A stretch of DNA of 64,000 nucleotides from Pseudogymnoascus destructans (Eukaryota; Ascomycota; Leotiomycetes; Thelebolales; Thelebolaceae). The notes under the pieces are model-generated. The model saw only the letters and a list, made by a program, of their open reading frames with translations. It did no database searches and was not told the origin of the DNA. Below are positions 28,634 to 39,662 of this stretch, piece by piece; positions within the stretch are counted from its first letter, which is position 1, and each line of letters begins with the position of its first letter. The stretch covers positions 186,001 through 250,000 of the forward strand of contig NW_020167535.1 of the NCBI RefSeq assembly GCF_001641265.1. The letters are read 5' to 3'. Made by a program: the position numbers and the translations under genes.

Positions 28634-31600
28634 TTACATTGTGATATTCTCGATATCTGTCATTTTGACCAAACCCAGCTGTTGAATGAAACGTGCATGC
28701 TTGACAGGAAACAATGGCTTTGTAAGACCGTCTGCAACCATATCATCTGTTGCAATGTATTCCAATTTGACCATTCCCTTTGCGACTTGCTGTCTGATGT
28801 AGTGCCAATAAACTTCAATATGCTTCGTACGTGCATGGAATTGAATAGGCTGAGTGAGTGAGATAGCTGGTTTGTTGTCTCCATGAATGACAACAGGGTG
28901 AAGGTCAGGACCGAAGTATTTAAGCTCTGTGAGCAATTGTTGAATCCAGGCAGCCTCCTTGGCAGCGTAGGTCATGGCAATATACTCAGCCTCTGTTGAT
29001 GAAGTAGCGGTAAGAGTCTGTTTACCGCTTTTGTATGTTACAATGCCACCTGCAGCTTTGAAAACATATGCATGAGAGCTTGCTCTGTTGTCGGAGTTGT
29101 CTGCAAATGCGGCATCGCTGTAGCCCACAAAATCAAGTCCTGGTGGACCAAATCGACCAAAAGGACTTGATTGATCAAGGGTAAGAGTGGTTTGTGGAGC
29201 TTAAAAGCAAATTGCAAGGTCTGGAAAGCTCTTAAATTGATCAAGGGTAAGAGTGGTTTGTGGAGCTTGAAAGCAAATTGCAAGGTCTGGAAAGCTCTTA
29301 AGGTATCGCAAGACATGTAAGGCGTGATCCATATGTTGCTGGCTTGGATTGTCTGCGAATTGACAGAGCTTATGAGTTGCAAAAGCAATGTCAGCGCGTG
29401 TAGTATTTGCAGCATAGCCAAGAGCACCGATCATACTCTGGTATTCCTGACGTAAATTCTCATCTATTGAACCGGTAAAAGGCTTAAGATGAACGCCATC
29501 AGGCTGCATAGGGTGAGAAGCTCCTTTGCAGTCTTCCATATAGTACTGCTTGAGAATTTTCTGAATATAGGTCTCCTGCGAAATGTGCATGGTTTTGCGA
29601 GTGCGATCACGGGTGATTTCCATTCCGAGGTAATGGTTAAGTGGACCAAGGTCACGGAGTTCGTATTTATCGCAGAGCTGTTGCTTCATCTCTGTGACAG
29701 TTTGGAGGTTGCGGTGGATGAGTATAATATCGTCAACGTAGATGATGATGATTCCACCGTGCTTATGATGTTGAAAGACACAAGGATCTGCATTAAGAGG
29801 CTGGTATCTGAGAGAAACGAGGAATGTAGTGATTTCTTGTTGCCATAAAAGAGGTGCTTGCTTAAGTCCATAAAGAGCCTTAAGAAGACGAGCAACAAGG
29901 GCACGGCCGTGTGCATCTGTAGATTGAAATCCAGGTGGAAGGCGAATGTAGATATTATCGTTGTCGATGGGACTATTAATAAAAGCACAGACAGCATCGA
30001 GCTGAATACATTCGAGGTCATAGATTGTAACAATGGCCATGAGGAGTTTGAAGGTGGCTGCGCGTACAACAGCTGCATATGTCTCGAGATAGTCTAATCC
30101 CAGACGCTGTTTGTCACCACGGACAACAAGACGAGCTTTGCAAGAAGCTAATTTGCCTTCTGCATCGGCCTTGTATTTGAATACCCATTTCACAGGGAGA
30201 ACACGTTGGTCTTTATGATGTAGAGTTTGAGTCCAAGTGTGATTTTTGACGTGTTGAGAGATCTCCTTATCCGTAGCTTGCTTCCACTGTTCACTAAAAG
30301 GATGGGCCATAGCCTCTTTCCAAGTGCGTGGTTCAAGAGGAAGATTTTGAATGTTTGGTTTATGATCCATTCCTGCAGCAGAGCAATATGCGACTGTAGG
30401 TGGAAGAATACAGAGAGCGTGTCCGTGGTTTTGACGCTTCTTTGCAAGATTATCTTTTTGTTGTTACAAAGCTTGAGTATATTGCTGACCTTTCTCTGTC
30501 TGTTTAACTTTGCGTTTTGAGTGAGAGGAAGAGGAGACAGGTTGATCCTGAATATGGAGATGGTGTTCGTGTAAGGCAGGTTGAGGTAGATCAAGTTGTT
30601 GCTGTTGAGTAGGAGGTGGATCGATGAAAGACATGTCTTCAAATTCCTGCTCGAGAAGAGTCTGTCGACCAAGTTGTGGGAGTTGAATCTCTTGATTTGC
30701 AAGCGGAGTAGGATCTTCATGAGTAGATTCACAGTCTGATCCTTGTGGTGAAGAATCTTGAGGCGAAATCACCCCCCCATATGTTAGAGTGTGAAGATCA
30801 AGAGGAAGAACACCCCCCGAATCTACAGGGAGATCTGGATGGAAGTGGTCAGCATTAAGAGTAATATATCCAGAATCATCTTCGTCATCTGTATCCTCGC
30901 TGTCGAAAGTTGCAAGCGGGTGCACTGGATTGATTTCGTTCTCATTAAATGTGACGTGAGAGGTGCAGATGACTTTGTTTTGCGTGGGGATGTAGATTCG
31001 ATAAATGTGATCACCTTCGTAGCCAACGAGTTTGCCTTTCTGAGCTCGGACATGGAACTTCTGTCCTTGAACTCTCTTTTGCTTTGGTATGTAAACATAA
31101 GCTGTACAGCCAAATGTACGCCAGTGAGCAATGTTAGGGAGAATATGAGTTTGTTCGCAGAACTCAGAAAGCACTTGATGTGGTGTCTTTGAATTTTCGT
31201 TCTTGCGAGTAGGTGTTCTGTTCATGCTTTTGAGAGCTGTTATGAAAGCTTCTGGCCATATCTTGTATGGAAGTCCACTGCCTTGGATCATGGATCTGAG
31301 ACGGACTTCCGTAGTATGGTTCGCCGTCTCGGCTTTGCCGTTCTGATATGAGTGGTATGGAGCCGATGGTTCATATTTGATTCCATACTTCTGACAAACC
31401 TCTTGAAGTTGTTGTTGTGAGAACTCAGTTCCTCCGTCAATGCGAAGTCTCTTGATGTGAGATCCCATCTGGTTGTGGTAGAAGTTGATGAACTTAATCA
31501 AAGCAGGAAAGGCATCACTCTTATTTTTATAAGCTTCTCCCCATCGGTATCCTGAAAAATCATCTGTAAAAAGAATGAAGTATTTCTCTCCACGGTGTCC

Positions 31601-33207
31601 AGTGTTTGTAAGTGGGCCAACTGTATCACAGTGGATAAGATCTCCAACTGCAGTTGTCTTCTCTTGTGGTTGGTGAGAGATCTTCTGTTGTGCTTTTGTA
31701 AGATGGCATGTTTCACAGAACTGTTGTTCTCCAGTAAGCTTGTAGCCAAGTTGCTTTGCAAGATTATGGATGGAATCCCATCCTGCATGTGCAAGGCGTT
31801 GATGAAGGAGATTGATGTTAATGGAGATGATGGTGGGAACAACAGGTAAAGCAAGTGTACCCTGATCGATGTGTTGATCGCCAATGCCCATGACTTGTGG
31901 GCAGTAAAGCTGAAGAGTAGGATGGAATGGTGTGTACATGACTTCGATCCCTGTCTCCTTAAGACGGAACGTCATAGTGTCTCCCATCCAGATGATTGCA
32001 TTCTCTGTTCTAAACTGCAACACCTTGGCTGAGATGATGCTAACAGGAATGGTGGGCGCGTAGTAGACTTCTGTAATCTGACGCGTAACATGGTTGCCAT
32101 ATCAACAGTGACAAGTTGAACTGTTCCCTTTTGACGTGCAAAGACAGATCCATTTGCGGATTCAACTTGCAATGGGACGATATTTTGTAACAAGATGAAG
32201 GCATCTTTGTTGTTGCAAAGATGATAGCATGATCCGGTATCGACGATCCACATCTCCTTATACCATGATTGTGAAGTAGAGAGAACAAGTGAAGGTGTAG
32301 ATGCAGGAGATGGAAGCATTGCCATAGTTATGATGCCTCTCTTAGAGTTCTTCTTGGCCGTCTTCTGATTGTTGTATTTCTCTACCCATTCTGCCTTTGG
32401 TGTGAATCCTGCAATTGTGCTCAACTCGGGGTGGAGATGAAAGCATTTGTGAACTGTATGGGATTTGCCGCAGCATGGACACTTGTCACGTGTGTTTTGA
32501 CAGTGTTGTGGTTTTGACTTTGTATGTTCCTTGTTGTGACCATTAAAGTTGACAAGGTTTCCATCATTCTTCTGCTTTGATTCATCAAGAACAGTGTTGA
32601 TGCAGTCGTTGATGTCTGGCACTTTGCCATTGCGAAACTCTTGTCTCATAGTAGCAGCCCAAACAGGATAGAAGTTGGAGAGGATGTGGATAAACTGGAG
32701 AGTTCTGACGGTGTCAGTAATGTCGCATTTGGCTTCATTTGCTGCAGCAGGAGTGATGACCATTTGTTGATAAATTTATCCAGTCCCTTGCCATCCCATG
32801 TACAGTTGATCCAGTTTGTATAGTGCACTAGCATCTGCACAGGACCTTCTGTATCAGCGGGTTGTGATGAGGTCGAGCATCTCCTTTGCACTTTCAAGAT
32901 CTTGGATTTGTGCAGTGAGTGTAGCTGGAACTGAAGTGACGATGACGAGTCGAGCTTTTGCATCGTTGGCTTTCCATTTGTTGTAAGTGAGACTCTGAGC
33001 TCCGATGCGAGCCTAAATCTTTGAGTCTTTGAATTCGCCATCTTCATCGAGGTATTCTTCGAGGATGTTAGGCTTTTGGAGTTGAGTTGTATGGCCTGAG
33101 ACGATGTCCCAAAGTGAGAGTGATTCGAGGTACATGCGCAAGGTTGCTCTCCAAGTCTTGTAGTTCTTGGAGCCTTCAAGTTTCGGAATCTTGGGGTCTT
33201 TCTCCAT
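28634..33207 (-). pseudogene. Ty1/copia gag-pol polyprotein relic
   Basis: Order in the minus direction is Gag from ATG 33207, CCHC-like CPCCGKSHTVHKC, protease WIVDTGSCYHLC, GAG-pre-integrase LLHQRLAHAGW...CETCHLTKAQ, integrase (HCDTVGPL, RIDGGTEF, NGKAETANHTTE), RT with YVDDIILI, and RNase H (YSDAAFADN, SSTEAEYIAM). Integrase before RT is the copia order. Gag has in-frame stops near 33013, 32865 and 32772; there are frameshifts near 32060-32090 and 30460. RT ends at a TAA (about 29200) created where the second copy of a 66-bp in-frame tandem duplication (29171-29302) still reads CAA. Long open pieces remain (30464-32023; 29201-30370), so decay is moderate. Not functional. Confidence 0.93.
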
Positions 33208-33422
33208 CTTGACCGTTATTTTGAGTTAGCCAATTTGATCTGGAGGAAAGGGTGGGGTTGAGGTGGTTGTTGATGTTGTTGTCGACACGCCTTGGTTGAG
33301 GTGAGATCGACAGGTTTGTTGATATGTGATAAGTTGTGAGGATACTCAAAGAGCTTTCCAATGACTTCCACAAAGTTGATTGTTGAATCAAACCAATGAC
33401 TGCTTTGTTATATGGGTGCATA

Positions 33423-33442
33423 CGCGACCCGGGCTCATAACC
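33423..33442 (-). other. Copia primer-binding site matching the initiator tRNA-Met anticodon arm
   Basis: Directly against the LTR end, plus-strand CGCGACCCGGGCTCATAACC contains GGGCTCATAACC, the conserved anticodon stem-loop (anticodon CAT) of eukaryotic initiator tRNA-Met. Copia-group elements are known to prime from an internally cut half of this tRNA rather than its 3' end. The match also shows that the LTR boundary is right. Confidence 0.8.
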
Positions 33443-33523
33443 TGACAGTGCATTGATGTATGTGATGTTGATTAATTGATTGAGGCAAGAGAGCTGCTCT
33501 ACGGAGTCTCTACATGTGGAGGT
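33443..33523 (-). mobile_element. Truncated 5' LTR of the copia element
   Basis: 81 bp matching 28438-28518 with two visible substitutions. The sequence then switches to the inverted 936-bp LTR at 33524, and the remaining roughly 70 bp of LTR is not seen beyond that element. The breakpoint coincides with the proposed inversion described under findings. Confidence 0.85.
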
Positions 33524-34459
33524 TGTCATACTGACATTCGTTGCACTCAGTTTGCTATCAAACTCAAGAGCAAACTTAGAAATCTCCTCCTCAAACCTAC
33601 AAGTCACCATACATATCTTGGCTTATCACACCAACAACAGAAGCAATACTACTCAACGATTGCTGCAAACTCTTCTACTACATCTGTTTATGCTACATAC
33701 ATCACGGCATATCATTTGGACACTCATTGAACAAGTTATTAAGAAAATCTCCTCCTTAAGGGGGTGGGTCAATACTACCACATGGCATATCTCTACCAAC
33801 TAGAGGCCTAGGAACATGAACGATAGCTCTAGAAGCTTCTACAACCCTCTATGATTCATTACACGTCATCGCTCCTTAGTTACCCACAAGATTGGTTAAG
33901 TTATGACATAATTTGTCTATAGGTACTCTGACCTTGGACCTCCTTTTCACTTCCTATAGGCTAGGAACCCAAGAGATGGTTCTATGGGATTCTCTTACGT
34001 TCACTACATGATTAGCAAGCTAGTTGTGGGTCGCACTTGATTTCTAATACATTTACCAAGCCTGGTTAGTCATGGAAAGTCATGGAAAATGAGAGAACTA
34101 CACTCCTTTGGCATAAATAGGATTGCCCTTTCCTTAAGAAAGGGCAAGCAGGCAATACAGTAAATCGACTATCACATACTTCCCCGTCTTTTACAAGCTT
34201 CCAAGCATTCATCTTGTTACTCCTTGTTTCTGAAAAGTCAGTGAGGTGTTAACCTCTGACTTACCCCTGAGTTCCCAGACTCAACATTTGTTGCAACTTG
34301 TCTAACCCACTTCACCACATCATACACCTGATTGCTGCGTTGTGGAATAGTCTAAGCTACAACCCTTTGGCTCTGTTTCCTAAGACAGTGTGTTGTCTTA
34401 GTAAAATCATCCCTTCCTTGGGTGGCTAGATTCTCATATCTGGTGCACCCACCATTACA
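33524..34459 (-). mobile_element. LTR of the 934-bp family, copy E, at an inversion breakpoint
   Basis: 936 bp, close match to copies C and F. The flanks GAGGT and CAAAG do not form a target duplication, but CAAAG matches the far flank of copy F (CTTTG at 36966-36970 read on the other strand). Confidence 0.93.
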
Positions 34460-34464
34460 CAAAG

Positions 34465-34770
34465 GCAGAAGCATCACAAGAAAAGAAGGGTTTACATCAA
34501 GCTAGGATTAAAGTACAGAAGAGAGAGCAAGAGCGAAAGAAAAAGGTTGCATGGCTTCTTCGAGTAAAAGAGTTTATAGTAATTGAGCTCTTGACTCCCA
34601 TTCTTGATCTAGAGGCATAAGCAAAGGCACAAGCAACAGCAGAAGCAGAAGCACAAGCAGAAGCAGAAGGGGTAGTTGGGCAAATAGAGGTAGTAGATAT
34701 GGTAGGAGATGATGGTTCTGATGAAAGTGATGAGGAGAGTGTAGTTTTCACGTTGTATAATGAATGAGAA
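34465..34770 (+). pseudogene. Transposase C-terminal fragment (displaced by inversion)
   Basis: The frame reads AEASQEKKGLHQARIKVQ then KREQERKKKVAWLLRVKEF, a Lys/Glu/Arg-rich tail like that of the transposase at 18493-18969. After a stop at 34618 an Ala/Glu repeat and an acidic end (GDDGSDESDEESVVFTLY) follow. It continues the minus-strand relic that stops at 36966 (ending ARIAK), so the two parts were once joined. Confidence 0.75.
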
Positions 34771-34829
34771 GAAGTATCTTCTATATAATTTTCTATGTGA
34801 AGATACCTACTTATTTTGCCCTAAGAGGG

Positions 34830-35250
34830 GACACTTGCTTACTAGGGGACACTCGCTTCCTCTAACTGTAAGTGAAGCGAACAGGCGGTCCTAATGATTA
34901 GTATCTACTAATATATACACAACTAGAAAATGAGGCTTTCTACAAATACGCACACTTCTACTCCTAATATCTGCTAACATGCGCACAACCAGAATAGGCC
35001 CTACCTATTAATGCTAGACACATTTTGCAAATTCATGTACATCTACTACTACTAGCTATGTAGAATTAGAACAGATTTTGAGGCATTCTGAGAATGTATG
35101 CACTTATACTACTAACTACGTAGAATCTACGCATAATCTGCATGTTAATGCCTAAAGCATTCTGCAAATGTACACACAGCTACTGCTAACATCCACAAAG
35201 CTAGAACAGGGCCTGCCTATTAATGGTAGAAGCATTCTGTTTACAGAATT
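34830..35250. repeat. Terminal/sub-terminal repeats of the inverted pogo-like relic (3' end)
   Basis: Contains GAGGGGACACTTGCTTAC, GGGGACACTCGCTTCC and AAGCGAACAGGCGGTCC, then degenerate units around GCGCACAACCAGAATAGG. The same series occurs at 38395-38830 at the other end. After undoing the inversion the two regions face each other, as terminal inverted repeats should. Confidence 0.7.
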
Positions 35251-35430
35251 CCTTTGGTATTATTATTTACTTTTTTCTAGGATGGGTTCTAAGTGTAGAG
35301 AACTAGTTGGGATGGATGGGATGTGTACAATGGAGTTGTGTAGTCAGTTTAGCATTCGACACCCCATTTTGGTTTTAGGATGAGAAGGCCCTAAAGGAGC
35401 TAACTCGTCTATGGTATTCTTTATCAAATA

Positions 35431-35523
35431 GGCAACTTAGCCGAGCGGTTAAGGCGATAGTTTTAGGTCATTAGGTGATTTACTAGTTTAAAAGAGCGAG
35501 AGTTTAAATCTCTTTAGTTGTCA
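35431..35523 (+). tRNA. Degenerate class II tRNA-like sequence (tRNA-Leu-like, probably a pseudogene)
   Basis: A 7-bp acceptor (GGCAACT with AGTTGTC), a D-arm TAGCCGAGCGGTTAAGGC typical of Leu/Ser tRNAs, a long variable region and a T-arm GAGAGTTTAAATCTCTT are recognisable. The T-loop has TTTAAAT where TTCAAAT is expected, and the anticodon stem has a mismatch; the loop would read TAG. The lesions are C-to-T type, like those of the surrounding repeat DNA. I judge it a dead or weakened copy. Confidence 0.45.
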
Positions 35524-35836
35524 TTTGTTTCATTAATTTTACTCCTACCCTTCAAACTAGTAGTTTGATGAATTAGGTGTTTGATTAATAGAGTGTGGTT
35601 TAATTATGATTACAAACAGAGAGCCTTGCTATCACTTGTACTAGGTATGACACTAAGCACCTTAATAGCTATAGATTATATCATTATATATCAACACAAT
35701 TTATATTTAATATTTACACATATAGATGGTATAACGTGCTTCATTAACATGCTTCATCACTAAGCAGCACAATCACCTACTTTTCTGCAGAATCCTATAT
35801 CTTCATTCCTATATACTTTTCCACCACAATGTAACA

Positions 35837-36029
35837 ATGCCATTACAAACCTATGAAGTGAAAATCATGCTAGCTATTAAAGCCATCCAATCTGCCAAAA
35901 AAATAAGCATCTGAAAAAAGCTACTACTCTCTACAAGGTACCTAAATTATTTATGTGCCACAGAATGAACAGCCACACTCCTAGAGCTAAGACCTAAGCA
36001 AATAACCAACAGTATATTTTAGACCTAGA
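35837..36029 (+). pseudogene. pogo/Fot1 transposase N-terminal fragment
   Basis: ATG 35837 starts a frame with KIMLAIKAIQSAKKIS. A +1 shift gives TLYKVPKLFMCHRMN and, later, QQYILDLDSR, the usual HTH region of these transposases. Stops and a frameshift break it, and the LTR at 36030 cuts it off. Because of the inversion its original downstream part would lie toward the copia side and is not seen. Confidence 0.6.
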
Positions 36030-36965
36030 TGTAATGGTGGGTGCACCAGATATGAGAATCTAGCCACCCAAGGAAGGGATGATTTTACTAAGACAACACA
36101 CTGTCTTAGGAAACAGAGCCAAAGGGTTGTAGCTTAGACTATTCCACAACGCAGCAATCAGGTGTATGATGTGGTGAAGTGGGTTAGACAAGTTGCAACA
36201 AATGTTGAGTCTGGGAACTCAGGGGTAAGTCAGAGGTTAACACCTCACTGACTTTTCAGAAACAAGGAGTAACAAGATGAATGCTTGGAAGCTTGTAAAA
36301 GACGGGGAAGTATGTGATAGTCGATTTACTGTATTGCCTGCTTGCCCTTTCTTAAGGAAAGGGCAATCCTATTTATGCCAAAGGAGTGTAGTTCTCTCAT
36401 TTTCCATGACTTTCCATGACTAACCAGGCTTGGTAAATGTATTAGAAATCAAGTGCGACCCACAACTAGCTTGCTAATCATGTAGTGAACGTAAGAGAAT
36501 CCCATAGAACCATCTCTTGGGTTCCTAGCCTATAGGAAGTGAAAAGGAGGTCCAAGGTCAGAGTACCTATAGACAAATTATGTCATAACTTAACCAATCT
36601 TGTGGGTAACTAAGGAGCGATGACGTGTAATGAATCATAGAGGGTTGTAGAAGCTTCTAGAGCTATCGTTCATGTTCCTAGGCCTCTAGTTGGTAGAGAT
36701 ATGCCATGTGGTAGTATTGACCCACCCCCTTAAGGAGGAGATTTTCTTAATAACTTGTTCAATGAGTGTCCAAATGATATGCCGTGATGTATGTAGCATA
36801 AACAGATGTATTAGAAGAGTTTGCAGCAATCGTTGAGTAGTATTGCTTCTGTTGTTGGTGTGATAAGCCAAGATATGTATGGTGACTTGTAGGTTTGAGG
36901 AGGAGATTTCTAAGTTTGCTCTTGAGTTTGATAGCAAACTGAGTGCAACGAATGTCAGTATGACA
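36030..36965 (+). mobile_element. LTR of the 934-bp family, copy F, at an inversion breakpoint
   Basis: 936 bp, TGTAATGGTGGG...CAGTATGACA, inverted relative to copy E. Flanks CTAGA and CTTTG do not match each other. Confidence 0.93.
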
Positions 36966-38337
36966 CTTTGCTATTCTAGCAACTTGCTTCTCTTGCTTGT
37001 CAACCTCCTTTTGTGCCTTGATGAATCCTAGAAAATACATGAGCTACAGTTAAAGCACCCCTAAATTGAAGTGTACGATGGCTTCTGCTTTTGCGAATTT
37101 AACTCCCTTAAACTTGTCCTTATAGCATAGAATAATCAAACTCTTGTATTTAATCCCTTGCAATGAAGTATGAAATTGCTGTTTTAACAGGCTACTTAAC
37201 AATGGAGTAAACTTATCTTTCTATACGTAAAGTTGCTTCTCTGAATTCTTCAACATAGGTAGCAAAGGTTGTGTTTTATCCTCTTGTAATAGCTTTGAGT
37301 ATTTCTAGGTTTTAGTAAGAGAAACTACACTTTTCACAGGCCACAATTCCTGCCTTTTAAAAAGCATAAATGATAGTTTAAGGTTTGAAAGTATCTGCTC
37401 TAATCTATAGAAGATCTCGTATAAATGAAGAGATATCATATTGTAGATCAAACTTCTGTATTGCTGCTTAAACGGCAACTTCGTGCTAATGCTTATATAG
37501 TTGTAAAATTCCAACATCAAGAGGTTGTAAAATGTGTGTGAGATGAGATGGAAATGTAAAGGGGTAGATATGGTGTTTCTCTACAAGAATAGCAAAGGGA
37601 GGATAATGGTGACTTGTATAAGAATTAAGTAATAAAGCCTTTGGTTCTGAGGTTTTTGTACTTGAAGTATGCTTAATAAAGTGATTTAGCCATTCTATAG
37701 CAAGTTCGTCATTGATATATAGTAGAATTCTCTCTGTCCTATTATTCCTTGAATAATAAGAACAGGTGGGATTGTATCTCCACTTACAGAAGCAGCTTTA
37801 ACAACTGTAATTAAGCTTTAGTTTTCAGGACTTGGTGTGTATAGCTCATAAACTCTAATTAGAACTAAAACTTGCTCTCTACCTAGAATCCTAATTCGAA
37901 ATCTAGTCTTGTCTATATTCCATATATTGCTTGACTTGATCTTATGCTCTTGCAATAATCCTTTATATCATTAAAACCAATTAATGACAACTGATTTCTC
38001 ATGTGCAGTTGTCCGTTGCTTTGAAATTAGCTTTGTAGTTAATAGTATGAAACTTAACAAGCTCACGCTTAAGGAATTTTGTCATCCAACTTTTAGAAGG
38101 AGGTACACCATCTGTCTTTCCGTTTTGATATTGTTGAAGAATCCATTGTGAAATAGTTGAGAGTTGAGTGTTTGATAGGAGCTTGTTCTGTCCACTATGA
38201 CGAATTGTGCTTAATTGATCGTCGTAAGGTATTAGGATGCACTTTGAAGATCATAGCTGCAACTGAAGCTGTTTCATTTGGGTTTTGAAGGAGCCATTGT
38301 TTTGCCTCACGTAGAGCAGCTTTCTGACCAGACATTA
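36966..38337 (-). pseudogene. AT-degraded pogo-like transposase relic
   Basis: Begins at ATG 38337 with KAALREAKQWLLQNPNETAS and an HTH (VAAMIFKVHPNTLRRSI). Further along, many stops break up recognisable pieces: LTHILQPLDVGIL-like near 37490-37530, FIRDLL, and GALTVAHVFSRIHQ near 37050. It ends in VDKQEKQVARIAK where LTR copy F starts. The strong AT bias and TAA/TAG/TGA stops fit repeat-induced point mutation. Its C-terminus is the fragment at 34465. Confidence 0.78.
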
Positions 38338-38394
38338 TTCGTAGTGGGGTGGTGCGTGGTAGGTGATTGGTGGCTGGTATGTGGTGGATTTTGA

Positions 38395-38830
38395 GAGGGG
38401 ACACTTGCTTACAGGGGGACACTTGCTTACGGGGGGACACGTGCTTACAGGGGGACTCGCTTCCTCCGACTGTGACCGAAGCAAACAGGCAGTCCCGACG
38501 ATTAGTAGTCGAGGTGCACACATTCGCAGAATACCTTAGGTGTAGCTGCTTTCCAGTTGTGCACATTCGCAGAATGCCCAAGGAATTAATGAGTAGGCCG
38601 GCCCCATTCAGAATGCCTCGGGAATTAATGGGTAGGCCCCATTCTGGTTATGCGCATTTTGCTTATATCAGTGCTAGAAGTGCGCACATTCAGCAGAATG
38701 CCTTTGGCATTAACTTTCACAGAACACCTCTGGCATTATTAATAGGTAGGGCCCATCCCAGCTGTGCGCATTTTGCCCATATTAGTCCTGAAGTGCGCAC
38801 TTTCGCAGAATACCTCAGGTATCACCACTT
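38395..38830. repeat. Terminal repeat and sub-terminal array of the pogo-like relic (5' end)
   Basis: Four imperfect copies of GGGGACACTTGCTTAC at 38397-38465, then GCAAACAGGCAGTCC, then about four units of roughly 75 bp sharing GTGCGCACATTCGCAGAATG, GGCATTAAT and GTAGGCCCCATTCTGG. The array may be a binding-site cluster for the transposase. Confidence 0.75.
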
Positions 38831-38840
38831 CCAGCCATAC

Positions 38841-39662
38841 TATCTATCTATCTACGAGTTAGTTGAACAGAGCCCGGCAAGGGGGGCATACCCCTCGTCG
38901 TCCTTCCTTGCTTTATTAGTACAGGAGCTTAATATAGCACACTCCCCTCCCCCTTCCCGCCCTCCTTTTGTCCCAGCCGCCCTTCCGTGGGAATGCAACC
39001 CCTCATCCCCGTCTTTCCACCCCCCCCCAGTCAAGCTACACGAATCCCCGAAGACTACCCGGTCGGATGCATTCCAGTTCCGGCTTCCGGTTCCGGGAAC
39101 GCTGGTACCAGATAGATGTGCACAAAATAGCAGTAGAATGCGTATAGTGTCTCAATGTGAAACTACGAAACAGCGATGGCTGCGGCGATGCTAGGGCCAC
39201 GCGGCGCGGGGTTGATCTAGACTTATCTGATTTGAAGCAAGGGGCGGGAGGGCTTAGCTCTTTCTATCAGTTAGTTCCTTACAGTATAGCTATTTTCGTG
39301 CAATTTGTTTTTATTACCGGTTCCAGTCATCAGTGCACGACCATGTCGTTGGTGACAAGAGAGGGAGCAGCGGGCAAGCTGCGTGAAGCAAGCTGCTTGG
39401 AATCAAATTAGAGGGTTATTTGTTGGTCGTTTCTTTCCCTCATCTCTCTTCTAAAGCACCCCCAAAGCCGTAGCAAAAAAAAACGACCCAAAACCCAATC
39501 TCCATGCACGCATCCATCGTCAAATCCCACATCCCACCCATCCATCTATCCTGCCTATAATACACCCCGCCCCGGCCCCTAACCCCAGCGCCAACAAATG
39601 CATAACCCCTTTTCCCCCCTCCCGCCACCAAATTTAAAACAAAAAGTAAAAGTACACCCCGA
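38841..39662. other. Intergenic, 3' side of the homeobox gene
   Basis: No supported gene. C-rich tracts near 38945-39030; the last 200 bp probably holds the homeobox 3' UTR. Confidence 0.4.

Noticed and set aside
28475..28861. 128-codon plus-strand frame
   Set aside because: Antisense to the copia LTR and RNase H.
38367..39194. 275-codon plus-strand frame
   Set aside because: Runs through the sub-terminal repeat array of a DNA transposon and into C-rich DNA; repeated FAEYLR peptides reflect the DNA repeat.
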